DNA from: Manduca sexta
Taxonomy: Eukaryota > Arthropoda > Insecta > Lepidoptera > Sphingidae
Direction: 5' to 3'
Length of the DNA stretch: 64,000 nt
NCBI RefSeq assembly: GCF_014839805.1
Contig: NC_051117.1
Coordinates: 4,216,001 to 4,280,000, forward strand
In this document: in pieces, positions 32,174-44,491 of the stretch
How positions within the stretch are numbered: the stretch's first letter is position 1
Layout: each line of letters opens with the position of its first letter
The notes under the pieces: generated by a model
Databases searched by the model: none
What the model was told of the DNA's origin: nothing
What the model saw: only the letters and a program-made list of their open reading frames with translations
Position numbers and translations under genes: made by a program

Positions 32174-32299
32174 AATGAATTGCACCATAGTCAAATCTAG
32201 TGACCCCTGCCTGCCCTGCCAAGTATGTTGGTTTGAACTTATGATTGGCTCACAGTAATTGTATTGAGTCCTGAATTATTTTTTAAATGTGAACTGTAA

Positions 32300-32553
32300 T
32301 TGATAGACTGCTTCGGACCTAGTTGTATTTCGATACGACTGCAGTACTGTGCTGTCGGATTCGATGCCCGACTCAGACAAAGTAATATTGAGTTTTTCTA
32401 TTTAGTATCAGCCCGGTATCTGAAATTTCTACTGGATATGGCGATAGGCTCGCCTCTTATCATATCATGGGACGGAATACACACGGAGGAAAGTGTGTGC
32501 ATCAGTTGTGCCTACCCATACGCCTTCGGTTATAAGAGACGTGTGTGTGTGTG
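32300..32553 (+). mobile_element. SINE-B, diverged full-length copy
   Basis: Head GACTGCTTCGGACCTAGTTG, box B region GGATTCGATGCCCGACTCAG, body GGATATGGCGATAGGCTCGC and CATGGGACGGAATACACACG, tail GT-rich. More diverged than 18468-18722. Confidence 0.7.
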
Positions 32554-34150
32554 AAATGTAATTTTCAAAAGGAAACCAAAACTTAGTCACGGACACTGCT
32601 TAGCACATTTCTCTCCCACCGAGGACATGTCGATTGGCCTTATCTTTAAATTGAACCAAACTTAAAGTGCCTTTTAGCTGTTTAAGAGTTGGTCGTACTT
32701 TCGTTATAAACCAGCCGGCGATAGCTGTAGCGTATAGCGATTAAAACTACGAATTGAGGGGTTGGGAGTGGTATTCCTGACAGAAGTCCGCTAATGTACA
32801 CTGATATATGAAACTGAAGAATTTGTTTGACTGTTTGATTGAACGCGCGAACTCCGGAACTACTAGACTAATTTTGAAATACTAATATATTTTTTTATTA
32901 ATAGGACATTACATTAATCTTATGTGCAATAGGCTACTTTTTATAACTGAAAACTATTTATATTTTTTGCACGGGCGGACTCAGACAAAATCAATTAAAT
33001 AATTAAAATAATATAAAAAACTTACTCTTGATCTTACAATGATTTTGTTCTTGAGGCTCATGAAACTACCCGAATAGTGTATTTAATCGCATTTGAATCT
33101 ATGCAATTAAATTTTGAATTTCTACAGTGCCATCTCTATGGATTCTAAAAGATTTTTCTGATTAGTGTCAAACCTACAACAAATTTCTAGCAACGCACAC
33201 ACTATTCGTTGCTACATCAGCGTTTCACCGGCCCATACAAAAAGTCGTATTGTATTCGAACCCAAAAACGAACGGCCCTTATTAGCGCCAGGCGATTAAT
33301 CAACACCCTCGCGGCCTGCGTGACGAGAATCACAATGGGCCATACCGTCTAGGAATTAATCGGGGGATTATGCTAAAATGTGATATATCGCTTTCATAAT
33401 AAAGCAGGTTTTAGCTCAAATACCGGGGGATTAATCAGACCCATTCAGGATTTTTCCTGTGTTTTGAATTACGTGGTGTAAGCAAGTTTGGATGTCTTAA
33501 TTGTGATCTTTGATTTAGGGGTGGTTCTGACTGTCCGCTTTGGATTTGAAGTGTGAGAAACGCATGTTATGGTTAAATGTGTCTTATGCTTTGAATATAG
33601 GGCTCTAATTTATTTACAATTAGCCCCGCTACCTGGTTGTATGTGTGTGTCTCATATGTGACTAACTTCACATAACGGAAAATCCGAGAGTGACTCATTA
33701 TCAGGCAACTTTTGATTCATTTTTGTAGGTATTTATTTTTCTTCTGTGCTTATACTGTTGTTTACATTTCTCAATGAAAGGTATGCGTGAATGTAGACCA
33801 AACATCGATGTTGGAAATCAGATGTATTTCAACTAAGTATTTATCGAAAACAAATCGATTGCACCGAATAGTAAATATGTAGTTTTATACGAAACGAGAA
33901 TGTGGATCAAACATACCGACTGCAAACCGAATACTTTCAAACTATTCACCGAACACAATTCGATTAAATCGAATCGAAACATACGATAAATCGTTCCTTT
34001 GCGTCGAAATAGAGAAGCTGTCGGCGACGATTGTAAATCAAGTTGGTTTTACAGATATGTAGTCGAAATAATTAATTTGGGACTCTAATCCATTGGTGAC
34101 GTCAGATATACTATAATATGTATGAAGAAATTCATCGACGTTAAGATCCT
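32554..34150. other. Intergenic DNA, mostly unrecognised
   Basis: About 32800-33000 resembles the interspersed repeat of 29290 in reverse (CCGGAACTACTAGACTAATTT, AATAGGCTACTTTTTATAAC, GCACGGGCGGAC). A GC-richer patch lies at 33230-33370. TGACGTCA is at 34097-34104. No exons supported. Confidence 0.4.
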
Positions 34151-34338
34151 TATATGATTTCTTAAGTTTACGCGAATGTTAGACATTTAAATTAAACTAT
34201 TTTACGAATTTTATCGCGGTTTTAATATTTTACCAGTCCCCCCCCCGTGACCATGAAGGCTGCAAAGTCTTCGAAACGTCGGGAGAAAAGTAAAATATTA
34301 ACACCGCGTTAAAATTCGTAAAATAGTTTAATTTAATT
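34151..34338. mobile_element. Foldback element F, copy 2
   Basis: Arms TAAATTAAACTATTTTACGA... (34186 onward) and ...TCGTAAAATAGTTTAATTTA (to about 34335) pair with two mismatches in 35 bp. The core CCATGAAGGCTGCAAAGTCT / TTCGAAACGTCGGGAGAAAA is conserved. The inner second arm seen in copy 1 is missing. The outer CTTAAGTTTACGCGAATGTT is on the left, so the element is flipped relative to copy 1 in that segment. Confidence 0.75.
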
Positions 34339-34344
34339 CATTAT

Positions 34345-34560
34345 ATGAATATACTAGTTATTGCTCGCGGTTTCACCTGCGTAAAAGAGTTTTTCAGCAT
34401 AAAAGTCCCGCTATATACTTTCACGGAATAGAAAGTAACATATAACCTTTCCAGGTTCTTAAACTATCTCCATACCATATTTCATAAAAATCCGTTCAGT
34501 AGATTTTGAGAAAATCGATCACATACGGACAGACAGAAAAGGCAAATACATTAAGTCAAC
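34345..34560 (+). repeat. Lepidopteran interspersed repeat (helitron/MINE-like)
   Basis: ACTAGTTATTGCTCGCGGTT, ATTTCATAAAAATCCGTTCA, GGACAGACAGA follow the usual order of this repeat. Same family as 29290-29545. Confidence 0.55.
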
Positions 34561-34849
34561 AATCTATGCAGATAAATCATAGATTAAAAAATTATTAAAG
34601 TAAGCGGGACACATGGGAAATTTTATACCTTATCTGTTAAAATAAAAACAACAATATTGTTTGTTCAAACGAGATTGTTGTCAAGAATTTTGATTTTCAT
34701 TTTATTACTACACACGCTTTACTTGTATCTTGGACCGTTAATCTAACGGAATTTTAAAGAATTTCGGTTATACCCTTTGTAATATTTCCGTTTCGTTCCG
34801 ATTCAAGTGGTTCAAGCCTCAGTCAATCGATATGACCGTCTTTATTTTT

Positions 34850-35160
34850 TTTTTATTATTTTGAATGACGAGACGAGCTTGTCGTTCGCCTGGTGGTAAG
34901 CGATACGTCCATAAACAATAGAAACACCATCCAACACCTTGAATTATAAAGTATTGTTTCGTATTCCACTGCGCTCACCGTCCTGGGACATGAGATGTTA
35001 AGTGTTATTATGTCCAGTGGTTACACTGGCTATAATGTCGTTCAAACCGGAACACAACAATGATTACCCACCGCTGCTTGGTGGTAGAAATAGACATTGC
35101 GGTGGTACCTACCCAAGCGGACTCTCACGTATGAGAGACCTACCACCAGTCGGGTATTTC
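34850..35160 (+). repeat. Dispersed repeat E, copy 1
   Basis: GAATGACGAGACGAGCTTG, GTAAGCGATACG, CACCATCCA, CCAGTGGTTACACTGGCTA, ACATTGCGGTGGTACCTACC and GAGA.ACCTACCACCAG recur in the same order at 54715-55030, and in diverged form at 63818-63995. The TTACACTGGCTA segment carries a small inverted repeat (CCAGTGGTTACACTGG). Noncoding, class unknown. Confidence 0.7.
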
Positions 35161-36119
35161 TTCTCTAGCTAGTACCATCAGGGATTAAAATGGATCCCTA
35201 ACAACCGCCAACTTACGTTTAGGATTGCGCATTAATATTAGCCTATCTTACTACTTTCAACCGCACCTAAAAATATAGATTTATATAATTTTAGATACGT
35301 TTTACTTAATGAAACGTTTTATAGGCAATTTACTAATTGAGATACTTGTGGAAGGTATCCGATACCACACGTACTTGCCTATTATTCGGGTATTTGCGAA
35401 CAATTTGGCAATTAATGCGACACAACCGATAATAGCCTAGACAATGCATTGCACGTTTGTGTAATGAAACAAATGAACCGGCTAATTGTAATTATTAAAT
35501 GTTTATCAATTGATTTGTTTTATTTCAAAGGGTCTGATATAAGTTCAGCGCAATTTTGCTCTAGTTGCAGCTCTGACTAACCTTTCAGGGATAAAGGTGC
35601 GTTGATATTCAATAATTTGCAGGAACAAGGGTAAATTTTACCGTTGAATTTATATGGACAAAGTGCCGTTCTTCTCGCAAATTATCCAAAACAATATCTA
35701 GATGTTATTTACAAGGGTTATCTTATAAATATAAAATTTATTTCCCAGTTTAAAAAAGGATACGCCATATTCTTAATTACAAATTTCAAAGGCACAATAA
35801 CAATTATGGTAATCCCAAAACATCCTAAACACGTCCCAGCGCGAAGTTTCGGTATGCCGCATGCGCGCCGGCCGCCGAGTGAAACTGCGCCGACGCATTA
35901 GGAATGCGAGTAAAAGTATCCCGGCGCATCTGTGGTGTCGCCATCGGACGCCGTGTTTACAAGACAGTCCTACGAATGGCGCGATTATTGTGATATTTTT
36001 GAAAAGTTTCGTATGTTCCGGGTCTTGCATTGTTTTTGTGTCGTTATTATAAATACTGAGATTCTACAAATATCGTCGTATTGAAGTAAATTCTTGAATA
36101 ATAAATACACATGTTCAAA
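35161..36119. other. Intergenic DNA with a CpG-rich patch at about 35830-35965
   Basis: The patch (GCATGCGCGCCGGCCGCCGA, CCCGGCGCATCTGTGGTGTC) has open frames on both strands but no recognised product or splice-flanked exon. Confidence 0.4.
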
Positions 36120-36255
36120 GGAAATGTAAGTATCGGAAGAGGCTAAGAGTTTATTAAAAAAATATTTTGATTTTATAAAAATTTTGTAGGCATGGATAAA
36201 GGTGGACGTACGGAGCGACATAGTCGTGAAATAACGACCAAGCTCCTTAAATAAA
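36120..36255 (-). repeat. Dispersed repeat G
   Basis: On the minus strand: TTTAAGGAGCTTGGTCGTTA, ATGTCGCTCCGTACGTCC, then AATATTTTTTTAATAAACTC. The same order appears on the plus strand at 52835-52945. Confidence 0.6.
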
Positions 36256-39189
36256 GATTAAAAAAAAGAAAAGGAAATGTATATTCATTAATATTTTATA
36301 GTAATTAACATTTATTATTTGACAATCTTAAACTTGTTAATTGCTGTTTTGCATCTTGAATGAAACATCGGAAATACATACATTAGTTTTCGTTATACAA
36401 TCGTCTTTTGTGCCAATAAAAGGACAGTTAGGCACGTGACTAACCTTGGACGGCCAATTGTTATGCTCATGTGTTGAGTCAAAGGATTGAATGAAAAACA
36501 TCGCGTGCGCAATATTTGTTACAAATAAACGCTTTGATTGTTATTGTCAATCAATTTTGTTGGGTACGCGAGTGTGGAATATTTTTCGGTGATTTCTATT
36601 AGATTTTTGAAGTTATGCCGACTTTTGAGGTCGGTTCGAGAGTAGTCAGTTCTGTGTGTTCATAAACTTGATTTGGTTTTTGAAAGGAGTAACATTTGCT
36701 TAACACTAAATTGCAGGTGTCTAAAACTTTTTGAAGCACATCATCAAAAATCATAATCTATATTAATATATAGCCCCTAATACATATGAATTATTTGATA
36801 ACAAGTACATAGTCACCCTACTGATAATGAAATTCATGTAACATAACTATTATGAAATTCGGTGTTTCGCTTTCGTTCGCCGAATGAATTAGAACTTATT
36901 ATCTCGACTCGCACGGATGCTCATCTGATTCCTTAGGGAACTAGACGTGCCAAGAAAGTTTGTACTACACATATGTAATGTGGTTACTATACATGAATTC
37001 GTAGAATCTAATGTATGTAGGATAGTTAAGTTGTTAACGAAGTATTAGGAATTACTGAGCTTAGCTGGATTTCGGATTTCCATCTTTATGAACAGTACTT
37101 CATTTATATTTATATATAGTGCTATATTCGTATTAGTTGCTAAGTAGTTAGAAGGCATGTATTTGGTATAACTTTGGTTCACCATAACCATTACAATTAT
37201 AATTAACATGACCAAACTCATTAAACTTTCAATTCCATTCTTACATTGAAAAGTAACACTAATTTGTCCAAAGAACTTGAAATGAGTAGTGGTAAAACAG
37301 TTTTACAACAAAAATCTAGAAATGCGCGCAAGTGTATGAAATGAGGGTATCTAGAAAACTTTTACAGAGCATTCCACGACTCGAAGCGCGGTTAATGAGT
37401 TTCCTCTTCGCGTGTTAGTGATTTAATGAAACCCTGGAAATTAAGGATTCATAGGTTTTTACGGGTCCTTGGTGAAATATCTGACTAAAGGATTTTTTAT
37501 TTTACATCTTTCCGTTTTAATAGCTTTTCGTGTAACAGCTGCGAGATATAAGGTTGAATATAAGCAAACACTGTTAACAACGCTAGTTCTTTAAAGTCGA
37601 CCTTTAAAGTGTGTAACACACTTTTACTAACTTGTTAAGCAGTCTTTCTTAGTTAAAATATAGCGTAATATTTCTTTATGTATATTGTATATAGGAAAAA
37701 TAAATATGAAATAATTAAATATGTATCGTGTAATTTATTTTAACTCTTGTAGCTCGTATTATTATAGAATTTTAGAAGTCATATCTAGTTACAGAACCCT
37801 CAGCGAATGAATTATATTCACATTATGTTTGTTTTTTGACGATATTAATGTTGTACGTCCAATTTGGCGAACTCAAACATAATTAATTGAAGTTTGGACG
37901 GCGAGCTTTTACTTTGTGCAAATACACGTTCATATTTAAGAACATTTGATGGAGAAACCGATTCCAAATATTTGATCCAAGATTTTTGAACGAAAGCTAG
38001 TCTTTTTAATTTTGTTTCCACGTTTCACTCAGATGCTACAACGATTGTTGGTAAACGATTACAAATGGCTAAGTACTGTGGGTAATTTACTTAGTCTTCA
38101 GAAGACTATTTGCTTAAACAAGATATATTACGCTTGAACAGTCAGCCAGTCAAAATTTATAACCTCTTTTAGACTTTTGTCCCGTTCCAACAATCGATTT
38201 TTCTTCAGTAAAATACTCTTTAAACGGTGTCATTTATTTTAGATTAAGAAAAAGAATATTTCGATTGAAGTTAATATGTAGATGCATTTCGAATTTTTGA
38301 ATTGATTCAACTAGTTTTGTGGCTATCTTCACACAGTCAAGTTTAAAGAAGGAGAAGAGGAAAGAAAGAACTGCTTAGTTCCTGTCATTAGAGACTGTGG
38401 TCGATAAGGAAATCACAAACCAAAGCATTTTCTTTCGCTCATTTTGCTGAATAAAATGGTAATCCATATTTTAAACATTCCAATTAAAATAGAGATAAAT
38501 TACAAACATAAACATTAAAATTCGGTTCCGAGTTCGCATTTATTACTCTGTTAACGATTAAGAAATGCCTTACTCTTTCTGATTTGACGTAAAATGAAAA
38601 ATCACTAATAAAACGTCATCCGGCCGAGTAACAAACCGACATAATTTATAACTAAAACAAATTAAAACACGCAAAACGGACGTGGATAAAGAAATACGTT
38701 TCGAATCGAAATGTTAGTTTCATCGGAACTATAAAAACTAAACGTTCGCCCCAGAATTCCAGATAGTTTAACTGTGTTTACACTGCAAATGAGGAAATTG
38801 GAGAGGCAGGAGTCTGGGGATACGGCGGGGATGCAACGATGATGTTGATTTAATTTGATCCGGTAGAACGCTTTAGTAGTCCGAATTTAGACTCCGATGA
38901 AAATCGTATTAATGTCATTACATTGTCATTTTGATCAAGATGGACAGATGAGTCTAATTATATATTTCTTATTTGGCACTTTGTGAAAAATATTATATTC
39001 TGAGTTCTAGGCTGCTAGAAAAACTTGCCAGTTAACTTCTATAAAGAAAATTATCAGAACCTGCTTTGAAATGTTCAGTCTATACTCCTTCTTTAACTTG
39101 TTATAAATATAAGTCTCTTTATATATTAGGTTGTCTGGCAGAGATCTCTTTCTAGTCATAAAATCGCCTATTGGTTCACACTTTTATTA
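36256..39189. other. AT-rich intergenic DNA, nothing recognised
   Basis: Nearly 3 kb without an open frame of note, shared repeat or plausible exon. Confidence 0.5.
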
Positions 39190-39965
39190 TGTAACTAGCT
39201 TCCGCTCGCAGCTTCGCCCGCGTGGATTTCGGACTTCAAAAATGGAGCCGGTGGCGAACGTTCGAGAATGTTCGTTTTACGAAGCTACTCGCTAGGTGAT
39301 TCGCTAGCCTCTAGGTGCATATAATATAATATAAGCAAGCCGCTTGCCTGTGCGTTCGCGACCTTATATATATACAAAACTAATCCTTATAGCATGATTC
39401 AGTATTCACGCATGATGGCTTATTATTGGCGTATTTCATGTATAACTTTGGTGTTTCTATACCGATTTCTATGATTCTTTTTTATGGAATATTTAATAAT
39501 GTTAACTTTTTTATTAGGGATGACTGAGAGTGTTATAAACGTAAGAGTAGACAAATATAATGAGAAAGCTTCGAACTGCTAAGCTATCGGGAGTTACACG
39601 TGTTATTGTGAGTCAACCATAAAAGATAGACATATGCTGTCGTGGGATATTTTTTATATAATTTTAAGAAGAACATTTCCGTCATTCATTATTTCTGTGT
39701 AGCTTTAACCATTAAGGTTGCACACGCCACGGAAGCTTAAAAAATGGAGTAACTTCTCCCGTTTTCCCAACATTTCCCTTCACTGCTCTGCTCCTATTAA
39801 TTGTAGCGTGATGAAAAGTATACTATAACCAGCTCAGGAGTATGAAAAATAATTGTACCAAGTTTCGTTAAAATCCGTCGAGTAGTTTTTGTTTCTATAA
39901 CGGTTATACAGACAGACAGACAGACAGACAAAAATTTTACTAATTGCATTTTTGGCATCAGTATC
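39190..39965 (+). repeat. Lepidopteran interspersed repeat with ACAG microsatellite
   Basis: Left landmark ACTAGCTTCCGCTCGCAGCT / TCGCCCGCGTGG, right landmarks CCAAGTTTCGTTAAAATCCG and (ACAG)n at about 39910-39932. The 775-bp span is longer than other copies and may hold further insertions that I could not delimit. Confidence 0.5.
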
Positions 39966-40784
39966 GAGCCCTAATCACCCCCTGATAGTTATTTTGGAAA
40001 TATATTTCATGTACAGAATTGACCTCTCTACAGATTTATTATAAGTATAGATAGATAGATAGGTAATTGTATTCATTTTACTGTATTTGGTGTATGTTAT
40101 GTGTGTATAACCTTCTGTTCCAATTTCCACTTTTATCCAAAGCACATCCAAAACAAATGCTGAAATATTCTAAACTTAATTAAGCTATTTATTTTTAACA
40201 GTATTCTCTATTTTGTCCAATATCGTAATCTAGAAACGTATACATTTTACAATCATTCCCTAAAACGAAATGTGGTTAGAAAAACGGGGTTCTTGCATTC
40301 CCGATTTCACTTACCTGACGAACGTGGGATGAAAGTTTTTAATTGGATTCTGATAGCAGCTGCAGTGCGGTTAGCCGTTTCATATTGTCTTCATTGTGAT
40401 GGTTGCACGTCGCTGTAAGGTTGTAGATGAATGCAACGGCCACCGCTGACCCAATTACATGTGGACTATGGGCTGTGGACGGGTGATGTGGATTTTTTTT
40501 AATTGAAATCTGTCTGTAGATCCGTGATTTGAATTGTTACTTTTGTTCCTGATTTGTCTTATATCTTCTTGTGGTTTCTTGTTTTTATTAATGATATGGC
40601 AGAGTATATTGACTTGTGACTTGCTGTCTTGAAAGGATTTCTGGTGGTGATGTCTAATGTACAACGGATCTTAATAATGATTCAATTTCGGTTTTTCATG
40701 TAATCTTAAAAATTCTGATATAAGATTTTGTTGCTATTGCCTACTTATTATGTTTAGTTATTGAAATAGTTTTGATTGTGCCAG

Positions 40785-40870
40785 TATCTTTTTTTGTACG
40801 AGCACGATAAGTGGCCCACTGCACCTGATCGTAAGTGGGGTGGGTCTAATAGAATTTTCAATAGAATTTC
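40785..40870 (+). repeat. Dispersed repeat R, 5' part
   Basis: TTTTTTTGTACGAGCACGA, GTGGCCCACTGCACCTGATC and GTAAGTGGGGTGGGTCTAATAG, then it leaves the family. Confidence 0.55.
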
Positions 40871-41111
40871 TCGAAAAATCAAGAAAATCAAAATTAATCT
40901 CTTATTCTTCTCTTCACTGTTAATATGTAATGGAATCCTAGAAGGGTTGGGGGTTATTGAAGCAATGTGGGAAGCCCTGAGTGTTAACTAAGTTTTGTGA
41001 TTTCGCGGTTGATGCACATCAAATGTAGCTTACATCGGCTTCCCGGTGCGGTCACTGTTTGTGGTAAAATTACTTACGTTTCGTGCTGTTCAGGCGGGCT
41101 GGGTCAATTGG

Positions 41112-41290
41112 GCTTTTATTTTATACGAGAATGGCGAAGTGGCCCCACTGAATCTATAAGTGAGTGGGTTCCAATAGAATGTCGACTGACGAGAGATGAT
41201 ACCCTCAGTAGTCGACACAATTATGCCGGCCTGTTGGACCTGGATATACACGACTGATCCCGGAACGCGACACAGATACGTGGACCACTA
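41112..41290 (+). repeat. Dispersed repeat R, near complete
   Basis: TTTTATTTTATACGAGAATGG, GTCGACTGACGAGAGATGAT, CACAATTATGCCGGCCTGTT, CTGATCCCGGAACGCGACAC. Closest relative is 59026-59255. Confidence 0.7.
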
Positions 41291-42057
41291 TGACTGGATT
41301 TAGCAAATTGTGAAAAGTACCGCTTATGGCTAACAAGCTATGAGAATCAGCTCTCATGTTACCAGCATTAGGGCATTTCGAATAATGTATTAAGTATAAC
41401 GCTCTTAAGTTAATTCAACGTGGTTTCCGTAATAAAAGTAAATATCGTTTTGTTTTCTTTATATTTGTTTCTTCTTGAAGTTATTAAAATATTTATATAT
41501 GTTTAAGTATTGTAGGTGATTAGGTAGCGCTCCACTTATTATGGGAAACATGTAGACATTCGCTAGCCTTCTTCAACAAATTAGCACACTATTGTATTAA
41601 TGTTGAACACTCGCACAAAAATCTTTACTGGTTATTCAGTCTAACTCCGCTACATCGGCCGCTTTAGATATAATTGAAATATATTAAAAGAAAACTTCGA
41701 GGGATACGTTATTTATTTGTCTTGATAATTAAGTCCTGTGTTTTGATATTTAATGAATTCTCTCGAAATAAGTAAACTGTACTAAGAATTAAATTATTTG
41801 CGGAAAGCCGTAATTAAGTATAATAATTTCGAACCTAAATATGTAAAAATGGTTGCAAGTAATAAAAGGTTAATTAATTAACATGTTGACCTCAGTGATT
41901 CGACCTTCATGTTATATCTATATCATTTAATTTGGTATCATTTAATCCGCGTTTGTTTCGCGATATCTTCTTAATTACTTGATAGTGGTATTACATTTTG
42001 GTGCATAATTATTCACAAATGCATTTAGATTACGTGCTTTTCTTTTAGCAAGCATAT
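41291..42057. other. Nothing recognised
   Basis: AT-rich sequence up to the CATAT target duplication of the LTR element. Confidence 0.5.
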
Positions 42058-42177
42058 TGTTATATATGTAGTTATAAGTATAGCGTGCTGCGTACACGCC
42101 CTTGTCGATGGGCTAATAAATTAGTGCGTTACGAGCCAGCGTTTGTTTCACTCGTGTCCCGTATTGCATACTTAACA
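42058..42177 (+). repeat. 5' LTR
   Basis: 120 bp, TGTTATATATGTAG at the start and CATACTTAACA at the end, identical by eye to the 3' LTR at 46740-46859. Contains CGTGCTGCGTACACG, an imperfect palindrome. An open frame running from the LTR into gag is fortuitous. Confidence 0.95.
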
Positions 42178-42178
42178 G

Positions 42179-42188
42179 TGGCGACGAG
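42179..42188 (+). other. Primer binding site, tRNA-Ser type
   Basis: TGGCGACGAG, one base after the LTR, complements the 3' end CTCGTCG-CCA expected of insect tRNA-Ser(GCU). The tRNA match is from general knowledge. Confidence 0.75.
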
Positions 42189-42216
42189 TACCCACACAAA
42201 AAAGGAAGAAAAAATC

Positions 42217-43056
42217 ATGGCTACTTTTGGCATTTTGTCTAGTTTTGATCATTCCATACAAGAATGGAAAGCGTATAAAAGTAGACTATCACAGTGGTTT
42301 ATCGCGAATGATATCGACGAGAAATCTGATGCGACGGGAAAAAGACGAGCAATTTTGCTGAGCGCAGTCACAGAAGCCACCTACAAATTGGCTTCAGACC
42401 TCGCCTTACCTAAGGATCTACAAGACGTTCCTTATGAAGACATAATCAAGATACTTGATGATCACTTTACACCCAAAAAGTGCGGGTTTAGTGAGCGGCA
42501 AAAGTTTTACTCCTCTGTACAACAACAGGGTGAAACACATCAGCAGTGGGCAGCGCGATTGCGGGGACTTACTGCTGACTGCGGATTCACCAACGTGGAG
42601 GAAATACTGCGCGATCGATTTGTCTTGGGGATGCTGGCTGGACCCGAAAAGGAGAAATTGTTTAGCCACGACATGAAATCCTTAACATTGGCGAAGGCAG
42701 TACAAGTAGCTGGGAGCATAAGGTCTGCACAGGCTGGTGCCGCGACCACAGCCGTTCCCGAGCGCACGACGCCACAGGTTTTCCAGATCAAGCGCCGCGA
42801 GGGCGACGGCAACGGAACACCTCATACGGGAAAAGAAAAGTGTTCAGTGTGCGGTCGTTCTAATCATAATTCTACCCAGTGCCGGTTTATTAACTATAAA
42901 TGCAAGAAGTGTTTTAAAAAAGGTCATTTACGTAATGTGTGCAAAGAAATTAAATATATGGGGGTAGGAGATGTGAATGAGGACGATGACGATGACGGTA
43001 AGTTACTGAACATTCGCTCGCTGCGCGGAGAACCTATGACGGAGGTTGTAATCATA
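42217..43056 (+). CDS. gag: Gag (nucleocapsid part intact), fused into inverted segment
   Basis: Structural protein that packages the element RNA into particles. I start it at ATG 42217 (MATFGILSSFDHSIQEWKAY), the first ATG after the primer site. The upstream frame runs back into the LTR. About 280 residues are original: a retrotransposon-type capsid region (EWKAY, WAARLRGL, DRFVLGML), then two CCHC zinc knuckles (CX2CX4HX4C) at residues 209-222 and 229-242 for RNA binding, then an acidic run (EDDDDDG). The frame continues past 43056 to a stop at 43318-43320, but those residues come from the antisense of the RNase H region and have no function of their own. No protease motif follows. Confidence 0.88.
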
Positions 43057-43778
43057 GGCGGGCACAGCGGCCGAGGCGGCTGGATCATGCTCTTGCCCTC
43101 CACCGTCACCGACTCCGGGGAGGCTCGCGCGAGACAAATAGTCCGCACAGTTATCGGCACTACGAATGTACTCGATAACATAATTATATGCATTAAGAAA
43201 AATTGCATATCTTTGCAGCCTGTTTGCCGATACCTCGGGAATACCTTTGTGCGATCCAAATATAGTGACAAGTGGCTTGTGATCGGTGCGCAATATAAAA
43301 GGATTTGCCCGCCCATATAAATATTGGTGGAATCGTTTCACGCCGAAAACTATCGCAGTTGCTTCTTTTGTATCTGCGCATAGCGTTTTTCTGCCGAATT
43401 TAAGGTACGCGATGCAAATGATAATGGCCTTTCCGCGCCGTCTTCCCCTACTTGAGACAATACTGCCCCTAATCCATTTGGCGAGGCATCTACTGTTAAA
43501 ATTAGTTTAGACTGAGGATTGTAATGTGCAAGAACTTTGTCCGATGATAATATTTTTTTATTTTACAGAATGCTTCGTTATGGCTTTTACTCCAAGTCCA
43601 TTTGATACCCTTTTTTAATAACTCATATAAAGGACTTAAAATACTGGAAGCGTCGGGAACAAAATTTCTGTAATAATTAACCAGGCCTAAAAAAGATTGT
43701 AACTTATTTACATTATTCGGTCGCGGAGCGCTTAAAATTGCTTTAACCTTATCCGGTGACTTTTTTAACCCATTTTTA
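43057..43778 (-). repeat. Inverted duplicate of the element's own RNase H region
   Basis: Reverse complement of 44509-45232. The match starts at GGCGGGCACAGCGG (43057) and ends at CCATTTTTA (43778). I found only one substitution (GGGGAGGCTCGCG versus the complement of CGCGAGCCTTCCC) and two single-base length differences in A-runs, so the arms are about 99% identical. Read on the minus strand it encodes KRFHQYLYGRANPF, LRTDHKPL and ADYLSRASLPG of RNase H. It occupies the place where the protease and the pol N-terminus should be. Confidence 0.93.
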
Positions 43779-43780
43779 AT

Positions 43781-44491
43781 AATTCCAAACCCGACGTTAG
43801 TAATTTACAAAAACGATTTCCTCGGGTATTTTCAGACAAACTAGGTAAGTTTAACAAATACGAAATAAAACTGAGATTAAAAAACGACGCTAAACCTATT
43901 TATTTTAAGGCACGCCCGATAGCCTTCGCATTACGTAACAAAGTAGATAACGAAATAGATCGCTTAGTAAGTTTAGGTATCCTGAAACCGGTCGAACACG
44001 CAGAATATGCGTCGCCTATTGTTCCGGTACTAAAACGCGACGGGTCCGTCAGAATATGCGCCGATTACTCCGTGTCAATAAATAAACAACTTTTGGTAGA
44101 ACAATATCCATTGCCTACTATTAATGAGTTGTTCGCCAAGTTGTATGGAGGCCAACAATTCTCCAAGTTAGACCTCTCTATGGCTTATAATCAGTTTGTA
44201 TTAGACAAAGAATCACAGTGTATAACTTGCATAAATACACACCGGGGTCTTTTTGTATACACGCGTATGGTATTCGGCCTTTCAAGTGCGCCGGCAATCT
44301 TTCAACGGGCTATGGAGTCGATTTTATCGGGTGTTGACGGCGTGTTATGTTTATTGGACGACGTCTTAATTACAGCCGACAACAGCAAATTGCATTTAGA
44401 AAGACTCCACATTGTTCTGCAAAGATTACAAGACGCGGGACTCATTTTACAAAAAGATAAGTGTGAGTTCTTTAAAGATCAAATTAATTAA
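43781..44491 (+). pseudogene. pol: Reverse transcriptase domain, N-terminus replaced, ends in stop
   Basis: The open frame begins right after the inverted segment with no own ATG. RT landmarks in order: ASPIVPVLKRDGSVRICADY (fingers), KLDLSMAYNQF (motif A with catalytic Asp), MVFGLSSAPAIFQRAM (motif B/C approach) and CLLDDVLI, equivalent to the YxDD box but with Leu in place of Tyr. The frame stops at TAA 44489-44491, inside the LGYVI-like segment that normally links the palm to the thumb. The palm residues themselves look intact. Full activity is unlikely because of the missing upstream part and the stop. Confidence 0.88.

Noticed and set aside
43057..43320. Extension of Gag by 88 residues
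   Set aside because: These codons are the antisense of the RNase H region brought in by the inverted duplication.
42924..43341. Minus-strand RNase H gene
   Set aside because: It is the inverted copy of part of the same element, not a separate gene.
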